The notes under the pieces are model-generated. The model searched no databases, was not told where the DNA came from, and saw only the letters and a list, made by a program, of their open reading frames with translations. Of a stretch of DNA of 64,000 bases, positions 1 through 11,315 are shown one piece after another. Source of the stretch: Lepas anatifera (taxonomy: Eukaryota; Arthropoda; Thecostraca; Lepadidae). The stretch covers positions 124,001-188,000 of the forward strand of contig JAOTON010001033.1 of the NCBI GenBank assembly GCA_034440635.1, read 5' to 3'. Made by a program: the position numbers and the translations under genes. Position 1 is the stretch's first letter, and each line of letters starts with the position of its first letter.

Positions 1-171
1 TGACCAAGTCTTGAGGATCCCCCATACCAATTCTTGAGCACCCTGGGCCAAAATTCAGTTAGCATTTGGATTCCCCCGGAAACTCCATTAGACATCACTG
101 GTGGGCTCCCATGCAAGGGGACCATTTGCAATGCTTAAACTCAGCCCAACGGGTGGGGGCGGTCGCCCCAA
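1..171. repeat. Left arm of inverted repeat
   Basis: This segment is the approximate reverse complement of 984-1152; for example the CTTGAGGATCCC stretch near the start matches GGGATCCTCAAG near 1132. The two arms bracket the unit at 182-983, so arms plus centre look like one foldback or TIR element cut by the window edge. No ORF of interest and no recognisable transposase. Confidence 0.75.
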
Positions 172-181
172 CCGACCCCCT

Positions 182-983
182 GGATCGGCGCCTGATGAGT
201 GATGCTGTGTTTTACCGATATGGGTAAGACAACGTGTGGGTTATTTTCTTGCTTGAGAGGTGGGTCAATGCTTACCCTTTTTCTAACGATGGTCTTCCGG
301 TTGCATTTGGGGCCAGACAACGCTTTAGCTTTCGCATAGAGACTGAAAAGTTCCTTTTGAAGCAGAGGTGGGTACAAGGGGAGGGGCTAAGAGGGCTCAA
401 GCCCCCATCCACATCATGAAATGTCAGAGTGCCTAAAGTAAATGCGTATTCAGATGCTATCCCGACACTATGGCGGGGGAGGCGCGAGCGCCCAAGCTTC
501 CCCCCGAAATGAAGTCCTGGATCTGTCGCTGTTGTGAAGACGTAATCCGAGTCTCGTTTTACCCTTGTAAGAAGCCTTGCAACACCCTTGTTCCCTCCCC
601 GTTACGCACTGGTAAAGCGGTGGTGTAAGCAAGGTTTTAATCTTGTCACGCTCTTGTAGGAAGGCTACGGTTGCGTACAAGGTGGACACAAGGCTTTCTT
701 CTACCCTTGTTATGGGGTAATCATGACCTAGTAGAGGGCCTTTTGGGGACGTTGTCAGCCATTGTCTTTGCCATGTAGCGTAACCATAGTTAAGTTACAA
801 GGTTTGTACGACGTCTTCTAGCAACCCTTGCCGTACTATGGTTCTACCATTGTTCTACATGGTTTTTCCTTATATTTCGCTTGTTTTCATGGCAAGGATT
901 TTGAACGTACAAGCTTTGCGTTGTAATTTTCCGTGTAAACAAGGGTCTGACAATGTTTGCCCTTGTAAAAATTTATTTCTGTG
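182..983. repeat. Direct repeat unit D1 (about 0.8 kb)
   Basis: The segment recurs in the same orientation at 2880-3683 with only scattered differences; both start GGATCGGCGCCTGAT and end TTTCTGTG. It is rich in short CAAGG/CCTTG words. Open frames inside it (for example 468-689 on the minus strand) recur in both copies but resemble no known protein. It lies between the inverted arms 1-171 and 984-1152, whereas the second copy lacks them, so the D boundary is defined by the comparison. Probably the body of a non-autonomous mobile element. Confidence 0.75.
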
Positions 984-1152
984 TGGGGCGACCACCCCCA
1001 CCCGTTGGGCTGAGTTTAAGCATTGCAAGGGGTCCCCTTGCATGGGAGCCCACCAGTGATGTCTGATGGATCTTCTGGGGAACCCAAATGCCAACTGAAT
1101 TTTATCCCAGGGTGCTCAAGAATTGGTATCAGGGATCCTCAAGAGTTGGTCA
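984..1152. repeat. Right arm of inverted repeat
   Basis: Reverse complement, with scattered mismatches, of 1-171. It follows D1 without a gap. Confidence 0.75.
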
Positions 1153-1180
1153 TGGGGTCCTCAAGTGTTTGTATTGGGGG

Positions 1181-2839
1181 CCCTATTTTTCAAACTGGCC
1201 CATAAGGCAAACACAATTAAGTTCTACCCACTGTAGGTACCTAAGCCATATGATCAAATAGTCTGTGCTCGTTTGACACGAAAATATGAGCCTTAATGCC
1301 AATATGGTGTACGTAACTGAACTTACCTAAGACCTCAACTTACCTGGACCTGGATTGGCCATTCCAAAATGCCTCACTTTTCAAGTATTGGAACAGAGAA
1401 CAATACTTTCCACTCGCAGATCACTGACAAATATTCCAGACAGCTTCCAAAGTTCCACGATTGATTAAAATAAGTCACATTTATTCTAACCTACATGGCA
1501 TGCGTGCCAGGCCGGTGTGTATTGCCACGGTTTAACAGAAAGCAGGATGGCCGCCGTAGCCTGAGCAGGTATTTGAAATCATAGTCAAACGACAATGGCC
1601 GAGCAAGGGTGCAACAAGCGCCCTGGCTTTACCTACCAGCTATTTACAATGCCACTACAACGCCTAGTATTCAGTTAGTACAGCGCTGGTGCGCAAGCAA
1701 GGTATGAACCAGGTATGAACGAGGCGCGCACTATTGTGGCACAAGGCAAGGTTGTCATTCTGTAGTAATCGCATTGTTTTATGCTAGTGACGTAACAAGG
1801 GTTGTTACACTTCGGAAATTGAACTACGGTGCTACTATGGTTCTGCAATGGTAGACCCTGTAGAAACACAGTTTTAAGCTTGTGTCATATGCGGAAACAC
1901 ATGTGTAGCAACTGTGCAGGGATGGCCAGAGGCACAAAGACCCACGCGCCAAGCCACGTGCCGACCACCCCCGCCAGCAGCCGACTGCTCCAGTCGATAC
2001 ACGTGTTACCCATCCGGCGTCACCCCGTCCGGTACTATTTAAACCGAGATCCGTCTTTGTTGAATACATTCTGCCTCCAAACGCCGGAGAGTCTCCAGCT
2101 CCTGATCCATATAACATTGCACAGAAAGAATTTATTACAAGGTACAAGCTTAAAATTGTGTTTCTACAAGTTTTACCATTGCAGAACAATAGTAGCACCG
2201 TAGTTCAATTGCCAAAGTAAAACAACCCTGGTTACGTCACTATCATAAAGCAATGCAACTACTACGGAATGACAACCTTGCCTTGTGCCACAATAGTGCG
2301 CGCCTCGTTCATACCTGGTTCATACCTTGCTTGCGCACCAGCGCTGCACTAACTGAATACTAGGCATTGTAGTGGCATTGTAAATAGCTGGTAGGTAAAG
2401 CTAGGGCGTTGTTGCACCCTTGCTCGGCCATTGTCGTTTGACTATGGTTTCAAATACCTGCTCGGGTTACGGTCGCCATCTTGATTTCTGTTTACCCGTG
2501 GCAATACACAGTGGCCTGGCACGCATGCCGTGTAGGTTCGAATAAATGTGACTTATTTTAATCAATCGTGGAACTCTGGAAGTCTGGAATATTTGTCAGT
2601 GATCTGCGAGTGGAAAGTATTGTTCTCTGTTCCAATAGTTGAAAAGTGAGGCATTTTGGAATGGTCAATCCAGGTCCAGGTAAGTAGGTATGTGGTTACT
2701 TCAGGCATGTATGCCATATTGGTATTAAGGCTCATATTTTCGTGTCAAACGAGCACAGACTATTTGATCATATGGCTTAGGCACCTGCAGTGGTAGAACC
2801 TAATTGTGTTTGCCTTATGGGCCCGTTTGAAAAATAGGG
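1181..2839. repeat. Large palindrome, arms of about 0.7 kb
   Basis: The left arm 1181-1885 is the reverse complement of the right arm 2141-2839. The outer ends are CCCTATTTTTCAAAC and its complement; the inner ends meet at AAGCTTGTG and TACAAGCTT. Divergence is a few percent with small indels. The 255-bp spacer is an LTR-like segment that also occurs at 5742-5995. Arms of this size suggest a foldback element or an inverted duplication later split by an insertion. No transposase frame is visible. Confidence 0.85.
1886..2140 (+). mobile_element. LTR-like segment, copy 1
   Basis: The stretch starting ATATGCGGAAACACATG is nearly identical to 5748-5960 (about four differences in the central 200 bases). 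It contains a TATTTAA box followed by a likely cap region, as in an LTR promoter. Its last 20 or so bases (CAGAAAGAATTTATTAC) are inverted relative to the tail of copy 2 (GTAATAAATTCTTTCTG), so a rearrangement has touched this end. It sits at the centre of the palindrome 1181-2839. LTR identity is inferred: no gag-pol is nearby and no target duplication could be fixed. Confidence 0.45.
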
Positions 2840-2879
2840 TGAGTTGAGTTCCAATATGATCTTGTTGGTATCATCAGGT

Positions 2880-3683
2880 GGATCGGCGCCTGATCAGTGA
2901 TGTTGTGTTTTACCGATATGGGTAAGACAACGTGCGGGTTATTTTCTTGCTTGAGAGGTGGCTCAATGCTTACCCTTTTTCTACTGATGGTCTTCCTTGT
3001 TGCATTTGGGGCCAGAAAACGCTTTAGCTTTCGCATAGAGACTGAAAAGTTCCTTTTGAAGCAGAGGCAGGTACAAGGGGAGGGGCTAAGAGGGCTCAAG
3101 CCCCCTTCCACACCATGAAATGTCAGAGTGCCTAAAGTAAATGCGTAGTCGGATGCTGTACAGACACTATGGCGGGGAGGCGCGAGCACCCAAGCTTCCA
3201 CTCCCCGAAATGAAGTCCTGGATCTGCCGCTGTTGTAAAGACGTAATCCGAGTCTCGTTTTACCCTTGTAAGAAGCCTTGCAACACCCTTGTTCCCTCCC
3301 CGTTACGCACTGGTAAAGCGGTTGTGTAAGCAAGGTTCTAATCTCGTCACGCTCTTGTAGGAAGGCTGCGGTTGCGTACAAGGCGGACACAAGGCTTTGT
3401 TCTACCCTTGTTATGGGGTAATCATGACCTAGTAGAGGGCTTTTGGGGACGTTGTCAGTCATTGTCTTTGCCATGTAGGTGTTAAGTTACAAGGTTTGTA
3501 CAACGTCCTCTAGCAACCCTTGTCGTACTATGGTTCTACCATTGTTCTACATGGTTTTTCCTTGTATTTCCCTTGTTTTCGTGGCACGGATTTTGAACGT
3601 ACAAGCTTTGCGTTTTACCCTAGTAATTTTCCATGTAAACAAGGGTCTGACAAGGTTTGCCCTTGTAAAAATTTCTTTCTGTG
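2880..3683. repeat. Direct repeat unit D2
   Basis: Second copy of the 182-983 unit, same orientation. The sequence after it (TTCGCAGCTTGG...) is unrelated to what follows D1, which marks the right boundary of the unit. A 219-codon minus-strand frame covering much of this copy is not matched by an intact frame in D1 and is not taken as a gene. Confidence 0.75.
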
Positions 3684-3712
3684 TTCGCAGCTTGGTAGCA
3701 GCGGTGGAGGCA

Positions 3713-3734
3713 GCCGGTGGCTTCGGCCACCGGC
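3713..3734. other. Perfect 9-bp hairpin with C(TTCG)G loop
   Basis: The arms GCCGGTGGC and GCCACCGGC enclose TTCG. In RNA this is the very stable cUUCGg tetraloop. It sits 30 bases past the end of D2; no following T-run or gene links it to a known regulatory role. Confidence 0.7.
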
Positions 3735-5741
3735 CCGCCATAGATGAACAAGTTCAGTTTTTCTTCTGATCTGCAAGTGCGTGGAACTTCACATTTTATT
3801 AAGCGTTTCAGTTTCGCTTCGACTCTTCTACGCTCGGACACCTTTGTCGGCTGGCCCACTCCAACTGCGTGGACACCATTTTCATCCTCCGCTCAACTGA
3901 ATTCTTACTTCATCCAATTTCTCACAGCCTGCTACTTCGTTTGTTTACAGCCTCAGCCCCGCCGACACTTCTGGTTTCATCGATCGTCGAGTCACCGATT
4001 TGTGTAACGCAACGTCTCTTCTGCTGCCTAGTGCCCATTCATCGTCCCAGACAAACACCACTCAAGCCCGTGTCCTCTCCGTGTCTTCTTCTAAGCATGA
4101 CATTGGAGGTAAGGAACGTTATCGTAAGTTATGATATCGAACAATAATCAAGTAACAACTAAATAGCAAATTCACGCTATTTTGAAACGATTAACAACTG
4201 ATATTCAAAGGAGCTGCTATAATTAGCACCATACTGAATGTATATGTATATCGGACATTGCTTAAAAGCCCGGAAAAACCTAAGTGCAAAGAAAATGTAT
4301 TACTCATGCCTTAAGAAAGAAATAATAGCGCCATAGAAGCGCCATGGGAAATACCCAAAGAAAGAAATATTGACAAGGCAAGGAATAAGCCTGTCTAGCC
4401 CGATATGAGGGCCAAGCATGAGAAAAAGGGAATATAAGGCAACAAAGCCAAATAAGCGCTTAATCATCCACTATACCAAGAGCACAATAGCTCAGAAGCC
4501 TGTGCACCCCACCGACCAAGCCATGATCTGGAATGATAATGATGACGAAAAACATCATTTACCAAGGTGACGACGCCTCGGAGCAAAACTATGAAAGGCA
4601 AATCTATAAAACGAAGCTAATATGAAGATCCACAGAAAATAAGCAACACGACGCATGAAGCATGCGACAAAGTCCGTCCCACCATAAAAGGAGAGGATAA
4701 ATGGAACAATGATAATACCGAAGAAATGACAACTTAGTCTATCAGACAAAACAGCAACCTAACAAGAACATCTGCTCGCCTGCATTTGCAGCATCAGCAG
4801 AAATTTCAACTCGACTTTTAAAGCACATGCACCATCAGACCGTGTCGCACTAATATGCACGTCAACCAGCACGTCTGATCGGATGACATTGACCCCTAAA
4901 CGCACCACGCGTGAGGGCAACTCAATATCTGGCACCAGTCCAGTTCTGGATAGAGCCACTACAACAGCCGAACTCGCTACGCTCTTTCCCCGGATGAGCC
5001 TCAGTCACGTTCGTCCGCTCAATGAGACAGCATCACCGCTCCACAAATAACTCTCGTTTCAACTGACCCTTCATGGATGCCGGACCGACCTGAAAATTTG
5101 GAATTTCCGTTTTTTATCGCCTCAAGTAGACCATCGCTATCGCATCGTGAGCTTCCTCCGTGACACCTCGGTATGCTTCTAAACACACGAGCCATTGAAG
5201 TCAACTCCGGCTATTCAGCACCCATATTCGGTACGACACCCTAAGCTTCATCGTCCCGTTCTTCTGAGCAGACCATCGGCCGTGAGTCTGCGCCGAGGAA
5301 CAGCACACCAATAGCATCAACCACCACAGTTATTTCAGAATGTTTCAGTGATTAGTGCACCATCTTGTGCCCCGACGAGTGTTACCCTGTATGTCTCGCT
5401 TGCGATAACCATTTCCAAATTGATATTAGTGAATTCCAACTAGGTTATAATCAATCAGCCTTAGTTTACTGTCTGTGGTCATGTCCGTCGATCATGTCTC
5501 ACCACGCGTGAGACCCTGCGTAAAGGAATTTCAATCGTATTGTGCCTTGTAACAATGGGACAGATCATGCTTTAAAAATTAATTTCAGTGTATGTGAATG
5601 TTAAGAAATATGTATATAGCGTTAGGTTAAACTGTACGTCTGTAAACGTTTGTATAACATAATTCGTTTCACTCTTTACCGTCGTGTGACCATGTAATCA
5701 TTTAGAATTCGTTTCACTCTTTGCCGTATGGGGGATGATGT
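3735..5741. other. No gene recognised
   Basis: Short frames (for example 3744-4007 and 3869-4147, plus) have no recognisable domain. A 22-bp word, ATTCGTTTCACTCTTTRCCGT, occurs twice at about 5660 and 5706, just before the second LTR-like segment. The rest is unique, moderately AT-rich sequence. Confidence 0.5.
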
Positions 5742-5995
5742 CATATGCGGAAACACATGTGTAGCAACTGTGCAGGGATGGCCAGAGGCACAAAGACCCA
5801 CGCGCCAAGCCACGTGCCGACCACCCCCGCCAGCAGCCGACTGCTCCAGTCGATACACGTATTACCCATCCGGCGTCATCCCCTCCGGTACTATTTAAAC
5901 CGAGATACGTCTTTGTTGAATACATTCTGCCTCCAAACGCCGGAGAGTCTCCAGCTCCTGATCACATATAACACTTGTGCCTGGTAATAAATTCT
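5742..5995 (+). mobile_element. LTR-like segment, copy 2
   Basis: Begins TGTCATATGCGG, has TATTTAA near 5893 and an AATAAA polyadenylation-type signal near 5985, the order expected of a short LTR (U3, R, U5). It closely matches 1886-2120. The 3' end is uncertain because no clear CA terminus or target duplication was found. The frames crossing it on both strands are shared with copy 1 and are not protein-like. Confidence 0.45.
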
Positions 5996-6235
5996 TTCTG
6001 TATACTACGATTTTGAAAATATATAGGTATTCTCAGCTGTATCTACACAAATGCAGCCCAATTTCTGTTTTCCCATGTATTTCCAAAGGAGAGGTCATGG
6101 TCCGTACTTGAGCTTAGGTCATCGATATGAAAAATCCTGGAATACATGTTGTAGTTCTCGGTGGTCCCATTATGTGGCATAAGTTTCAATCCGATAGATT
6201 TGCCAATTTCTTACTTATGCCACCTTAAACATTTT

Positions 6236-6429
6236 TTAGGTGAGGTCACTTGACCTGCACTGGTGACCTGACCTGAGATGACCCAACCTTAAAAATTTGC
6301 GGAAAGTTGCGGAATCATTCAAGGATAAGGTGTGCCAAGTACGGCAGCGCTTCGCAGAGCCGTTTTGTCGTGCCACCGAAAAAACCCGAGGGGGGTGTTT
6401 AAACACCCCCCCTCCCATCGGGGCGAGGG
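6236..6429 (+). mobile_element. Fragment of TTAA-ended family X (AGGTCA-rich)
   Basis: It starts with an AGGTCACTTGACCT inverted pair, continues through GTGCCAAGTACGGCAGCGC and ends GGGGCGAGGG followed by TTAA at 6430-6433. The same end, inverted, opens the full element at 52955. Related fragments lie at 24100-24290, 26706-26890, 33523-33720 and 38941-39120. The left end is missing here. Confidence 0.6.
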
Positions 6430-6433
6430 TTAA

Positions 6434-7199
6434 AATACAAAACTATTTCTGCGTCAATGTTTGCATGACCTCGAAAATTTTATGACCTCTGTCTGGTGAC
6501 CTCTTTGACCTTGGCATCTGAAAATGGGCCTAAATTTTATTTTGTATAGGGGGACCTAGGGTATAAAATTTGGTGGAAATCTGAGGCGTCGTGGTGAATT
6601 TTGTGGTGCCTACCTGGACGATTTGTTCTGAAATGACCCATTTACGCAGGTTCGAACTTTTTCTGACCTCTGCCTATTGCGTTGGTGATTTGTCTATTTA
6701 GAACATAGCAAAGACAAGAAAATAGCTGCGGCTAATTCAGCACTTTCCATCCGCGGAATAGGCTTTATATAGCGCTTGTGGAGCAGAGGATTCAAGCAGC
6801 GAACCATCCAGCTCTGATAATTCATAGAGGTATGGTGTCTGTCAATTCTGGACGATGATGATTCCAGCTTCGGCAATGCCGTTTAAAATTAGTACCAGCA
6901 AAAATATTGCCGCAGATGGTCAAATCATTCCAGGCCCCACTTCGCAAATTCTTATCGATGGTTAAAAAGTAGTAGGAAGCTGCCAGCATGATCGATAATT
7001 GAGAAGCCGCTTTAAATCCGCGCCGTGAGCATGTTCAATATTTGAGCCCCGGAAATCCTAAGCATATGAACAGGAGCTGGGCAGTGACTCCAAATTCGGA
7101 TTTTTAGCCACATGCCCTACCGCGGTGCATGGAATGGCATTACGCAAAAAACATTTGCTGCTCCCTCTCCCTTCCCGCCCTTCCAATATTCTGAACTCT
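6434..7199. other. No gene recognised
   Basis: AT-rich sequence with several TGACCT words continuing from family X up to about 6680; otherwise nothing I can identify. Confidence 0.5.
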
Positions 7200-8330
7200 C
7201 TTAAATTCAAGCAGAAGGCTCCATTTTCTGCTCTACCTCACATACCATGAGGAAGAACCGTTGGGCTTGAGATGAATGCCGCTGTTGAGCAGGCTTCTCC
7301 CGACCGTGCTGACCTGAGGCCTGTGCGGCCAGTTGCTGGGCAGGCCCTGCTCTGCAGGTTCTGAGTGGACCCAGCTGGCAGCCAGGCGGCAGCCCCCGCC
7401 GCAGCAGTGGGCGGGGGTCGCCGGGCGGCGGCAAGGTCGAGCTTCCCACACAACAGGGCAGGCAGTCGTCGGCTGCGGCGGCGGTCGGCGCCGGAGATGG
7501 CGACAGTGGCTGGCGACACTCGGAGCTTCGTGCAGCAGTCCCGCGCCTGTCATCGGCCGCCAAGTGGCGGTACCTAGCCAGCTGTGTGCGCGCCCTGCCC
7601 GGCAGCTGTCCGGCTAAATCAGCGGCCCCGTGTTTTGAAGCCGGGCCAGCACGTGACCGGCTGCAACGGACACCAGCCGAGAGAAGACACATCGCTCTCA
7701 GCTGCCGGATGGGAAGCCAGTCAATACCCGACCACGGCTGAAACTGCTCCCAGCAGCGTCACCGCCACACGGCTGGATTTGTGCGCGTCTCGACAATGCG
7801 GATATGCTGCTCTCTGCGAATGCGCTAGTTGCTATGTTGACATCGGAAGCAGCCAGAATAAGAATGTACTTGGACGTGGTCCCGCTGTGCCCGTCGGTGT
7901 CGACGTGACGTCACCAGGTTCTTCAGTCGTCGTCACATGCTCTATCGCGCCGCTGCCAGCGCCTTGTCGTCGTGTGTGTTTTGTCGGCGGGTGCGTGTTT
8001 CTGTTGGAGGCGTCGTTCTGGCAGCGTCGCTGTCGAAACGCGCCACTGGCCCGCTATCAACCCTGGTCAGACGCCGACCGGACCACCTCCGCTGTCTGGT
8101 GACCTGAAGTGACCTGGGCCACCTCGCATCGTCAGACCTGCGCTGTCTGGTGACCTGAAGTGACATAGCAGTCTGCTATAGCTTTGTATCGTTGACAGGG
8201 GACGGCAATAATTTCTGGTGAGATTCTGTCCCCAGACAGTTATGTGGTAGCCCAGTGGACGCTACCTGAAGGTCCCGGTTCTGGCACCAGCTGGTGGCAT
8301 CTGACTGGCCACTCACGGTGTGCTTCAGTG
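7200..8330 (+). promoter_or_regulatory. GC- and CpG-rich region, possible promoter/5' UTR
   Basis: Base composition jumps to very high GC with dense CpG between about 7280 and 8170. Long frames on both strands (for example 7207-7692 minus and 7584-8102 plus) are low-complexity and show no domain, as expected of CpG-rich DNA. TGACCTGAAGTGACCT-type words repeat near 8100 and 8150. The region lies just upstream of the candidate coding exon at 8368. Promoter identity is inferred from composition and position only; no TATA box or initiator is clear. Confidence 0.35.
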
Positions 8331-8367
8331 AGACGACGCCGCCACCGCTCGGCAGCTTCTCCGGGCC

Positions 8368-8595
8368 ATGCTGGACACCATGTTACCGCCGGCGCAGCTG
8401 CCACGGTCTCCGCGGCCTGAGCGCAGAATCCGGTCCACCTCTCCTTCCGGCCGGTTCGCCCTCAACTCCTACAGGTCGCGGAGTCCAAGTCCTCGGGGTC
8501 GGCGGGCCCGCGGTTCCGGGTCTTCCCCGGCGCTGCCAGCAGACACGCCACCAGTGCCGGCGCCGAGAACGACCCCAAGTGGGAGGGCCAGCTCA
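8368..8595 (+). CDS. Candidate first coding exon, Ser/Pro/Arg-rich
   Basis: An ATG at 8368 opens a 76-codon frame ending at a consensus 5' splice site (CAGCTCA|GTGAGT) at 8595/8596. An in-frame TGA at 8329 lies upstream, so this ATG is a reasonable start. The product is rich in Ser, Pro and Arg (RSRSPSPRG, TPPVPAPRTTP), typical of a disordered SH3-binding tail. The exon ends in phase 0, so it cannot join the LD1 exon at 21113 (which needs phase 1), but it fits the LD2 exon at 58920 (phase 0). It may be an alternative first exon of the paxillin-like gene or belong to another gene. If instead an internal exon, an AG at 8331-8332 could start it. I recognise no family. Confidence 0.45.
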
Positions 8596-8764
8596 GTGAG
8601 TAACCTCTCTCAGCTAAATGAGTAGCCCTTCTCAGTTGCGTGACCAACCTTTCCTAGCTCAGAAATAGCGTGAAGGAGAACTAGGGAAAAACAGTATCTC
8701 TTACTGAAGCACAACCAACTGAAGTTGGAAAGAGCTTAGCGAGCTTTATGGCCTAGATTGGTCC

Positions 8765-8768
<4 letters not shown>

Positions 8769-8813
<45 letters not shown>
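8769..8813. repeat. (GA)n microsatellite
   Basis: More than twenty uninterrupted GA dinucleotides, followed by an impure GAGCGAGAG tail to about 8850. Confidence 0.95.
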
Positions 8814-8815
<2 letters not shown>

Positions 8816-10796
8816 CCGAGCCGAGAGCGAGAGCGAGAGAGAGAGGAGCAGAATCTAATAATTGTTGGGTTTAACGAAGCATCAATTGTCAAGGGTATAC
8901 GGCGTAACCAACTCCAGCCTTTTGGAAGGGTTTTGGGAGATCATGTTGTCCGTATTCAATGAACCCTCAATGAATGAACCCTCCTGGCCTTGAACCCAGA
9001 ACCTGTGACTCAGGCGGCAGGTGCTTTATCACTAATCATCCCAAGAGCAGAATCTGATCGCATTGTCCCTATTGGCTTATGCCTGTCGCTTGTGTTGCAG
9101 AGACAGACTTGACATAACGGGCAATCATCTCCCCGATTGCCAACGTCCCCGACATTGTAATCGTGTTTACATAAAGAAGGGAACTTGTCAATGTTTTGCA
9201 CCTTGGCGCGAGGTTTCATGGAAATTACTTAAGAGACTACAATCGTTCAAAAGAAGAGCTACATGTGGGATGAAAACATTGCCTTTTCTTTTATATTTTT
9301 ATAATATTTATATAATCATGTTAGTTGATGCGTGGTACCTATATCATACTTCCCAGCCGATTTGATTCATTTCGCGCCATATGACCCTGCCAGTTGGTGC
9401 GTCGATAAGCCCGGATTCATTTCGCAGTTTTTTCAACCTTGTCGTTAGATTCTTACAGCCAGAGGGTCTGGGAAATAGAAATGAAATCGAAAATAGCGAC
9501 AGTGTGAAGGGTTTAAAAACGGAGATGAAGGTGCGGGTCGATTGGGCCATTCCTCCACTTAGTTGAGCATTTACCGTGCGCAGAGGTGTGAGTACCTGAA
9601 GGCCAAACTAGCTAGTCTGGTCACCACGATATGCTCACCTTTCCTTGAAGTTCACCTCTCTTTGTGAGGTGTCCATTTTGGCTCTGCTCATAAATTTCAG
9701 TATTTTCAAAGATAAATATTTCTGGCTACCCCTATGGTTGAAAATTCGGAGGTGGTAAGGGAATACGATAGCTTGTTTCATTAGACCATGAACTATTTCT
9801 GAACAATTATGTTTCGTCCTGCCAAATTACGGATGTGGCATGTGTGCATTTAGGAACACTTACCTTGTGCGTAACTAGACACCATTCCCTAAACATGCGC
9901 AGTCTCACTTTTGAAGCATCTGTGCTCGATTGAAGAATGTACAAAAAATATTCAAATTTGTCATAAATTTTCCTAATACTAGATGTTGTTATTTTTTATG
10001 ACGCTGCTGTTGAAAATATCCAACATGCCTAGAAAACAGTGAAACATGTGGCATTGCAACTAACAAGACATTTCTTACGGAAATCGAAAACGTTGTTCCA
10101 AAAAGTTCCCCTCAAAAATCGCTCCCACGGGCTTCCACGTCAGCACCGCTCAGCAATGGCCACCGAGCTAGATGCAAATATTCAGCTGTCTGACAGGATG
10201 GTGCCAAAAGATCCTGCTCCGGACACCGGGTTTTTCTCTGACGACCTGAACGTGTTCAATCGAGATTGAATATATCCCGTGCATGTGATGTTCGTATAAA
10301 TGTTTGGGTATTTGGGGGATGCAGCTAAACATTATTATTTCCATAAATGCTCCAAAGTTTCGTTTCAAGTTTCATTTATGCACAAGGCAGGTTCTGGAGG
10401 CCAGTTTCATTATGAGCAGACATGTTGGATGGTATTTTTATTGTGTTTGGCTGATGTGCCATGTGATGCATTGCTCCACTCACAGAACTTGATGAGACAG
10501 AAGCGTCTCCTCCGACTGTTTCGGTAAGAGGAGCTGAAGTGCACAGGGCCACGTGTGCGGGGACCACGTTCAGGGATCCCGCAGCGCGGTCACCGACCGT
10601 CGTTGGCCAGCCGTTTTAACCCCTCCTCTCACTTACGCACCAAACGCACCGAGAAGCGGTGCCCACCTAGTAAAGTAATCTTGGTGCCCACCCAGCCTGA
10701 GCCTGACGCAGTGGCATGCTGAGCGGCTCCGGGGAGTCACCGTGCTCCGAATGGCGTCCCCCTGCTGACTCTGAAACCGCGCTGGAAAAACAATGT
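8814..10796. other. No gene; SINE-like fragments
   Basis: At about 8925-9050 and 9372-9412 are pieces resembling the SINE at 37375-37565: a GGAAGGGTTTTGGGAGATCA stretch, a GAACCC...GTGACTCAGGCGGCAGG tRNA-like stretch, and CATATGACCCTGCCAGTTGG. The remainder (9420-10790) shows no recognisable gene, only short frames without domain content. Confidence 0.45.
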
Positions 10797-10916
10797 AGAT
10801 GGACAGAGTCAGAGGTCCGTATAATGAATACATGCATATGGCTATGGAAGTCAATAGAGATGGACAGAGCCAGAGGTCCGTATAGTGAATACATGCATAT
10901 GGCTATCGAAGTTTTA
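10797..10916. repeat. 60-bp tandem duplication
   Basis: AGATGGACAGAG...ATGCATATGGCTAT occurs at 10797 and again at 10857 with few differences. No coding role is apparent, although 60 is a multiple of three and keeps a short frame open. Confidence 0.85.
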
Positions 10917-11144
10917 CAGGAAAACTGAGCGTTTATGAGTTTATTGATTTTTTTAAGAAAAAAACTATATTGTCTAATTCCAAACTTCGATCTAGTGGCA
11001 ACATTGATTGTTCTTCGATAAGATGAATTAGGATAATTTGTGTGACTTATACGAATTGTGCACACGTAGATAATAAGTTCTCGGAAGGCCTGCTGAAGAT
11101 AGGGTGCCTAAACCGCGAGTGTTTAATGACCTGACCTAAAGATG

Positions 11145-11315
11145 ATACAGATGACAGGGAACGCAAGTCCAGACTAACGTCTACCTAGAAGGCTACGTCA
11201 GGTAAAGATAGAAGAAATTTTACCTCATCCCACGTTTTTCTTCTTATCTTTACCTTGACGTAGCCTTTTGGGCTTTTAGGGTTGACGTTTAGTTTCTGGA
11301 CTTTGGCTTTTAACT
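11145..11315. repeat. Foldback (hairpin) sequence
   Basis: GGCTACGTCAGGTAAAGATA (about 11191) is matched by its near-complement TATCTTTACCTTGACGTAGC (about 11254). The pairing continues outward to GTCCAGACTAACG and its complement near 11300, giving imperfect arms of about 60 bases with a short loop. This is typical of a small foldback MITE; no target duplication was identified. Confidence 0.7.

Noticed and set aside
2815..3474. 219-codon minus-strand frame
   Set aside because: It covers repeat D2 and the palindrome edge; in copy D1 the frame is broken and no domain is visible.
7207..8102. Long frames on both strands in the CpG-rich region
   Set aside because: Overlapping frames on opposite strands of GC-rich DNA without motifs; best explained by few AT-rich stop codons.
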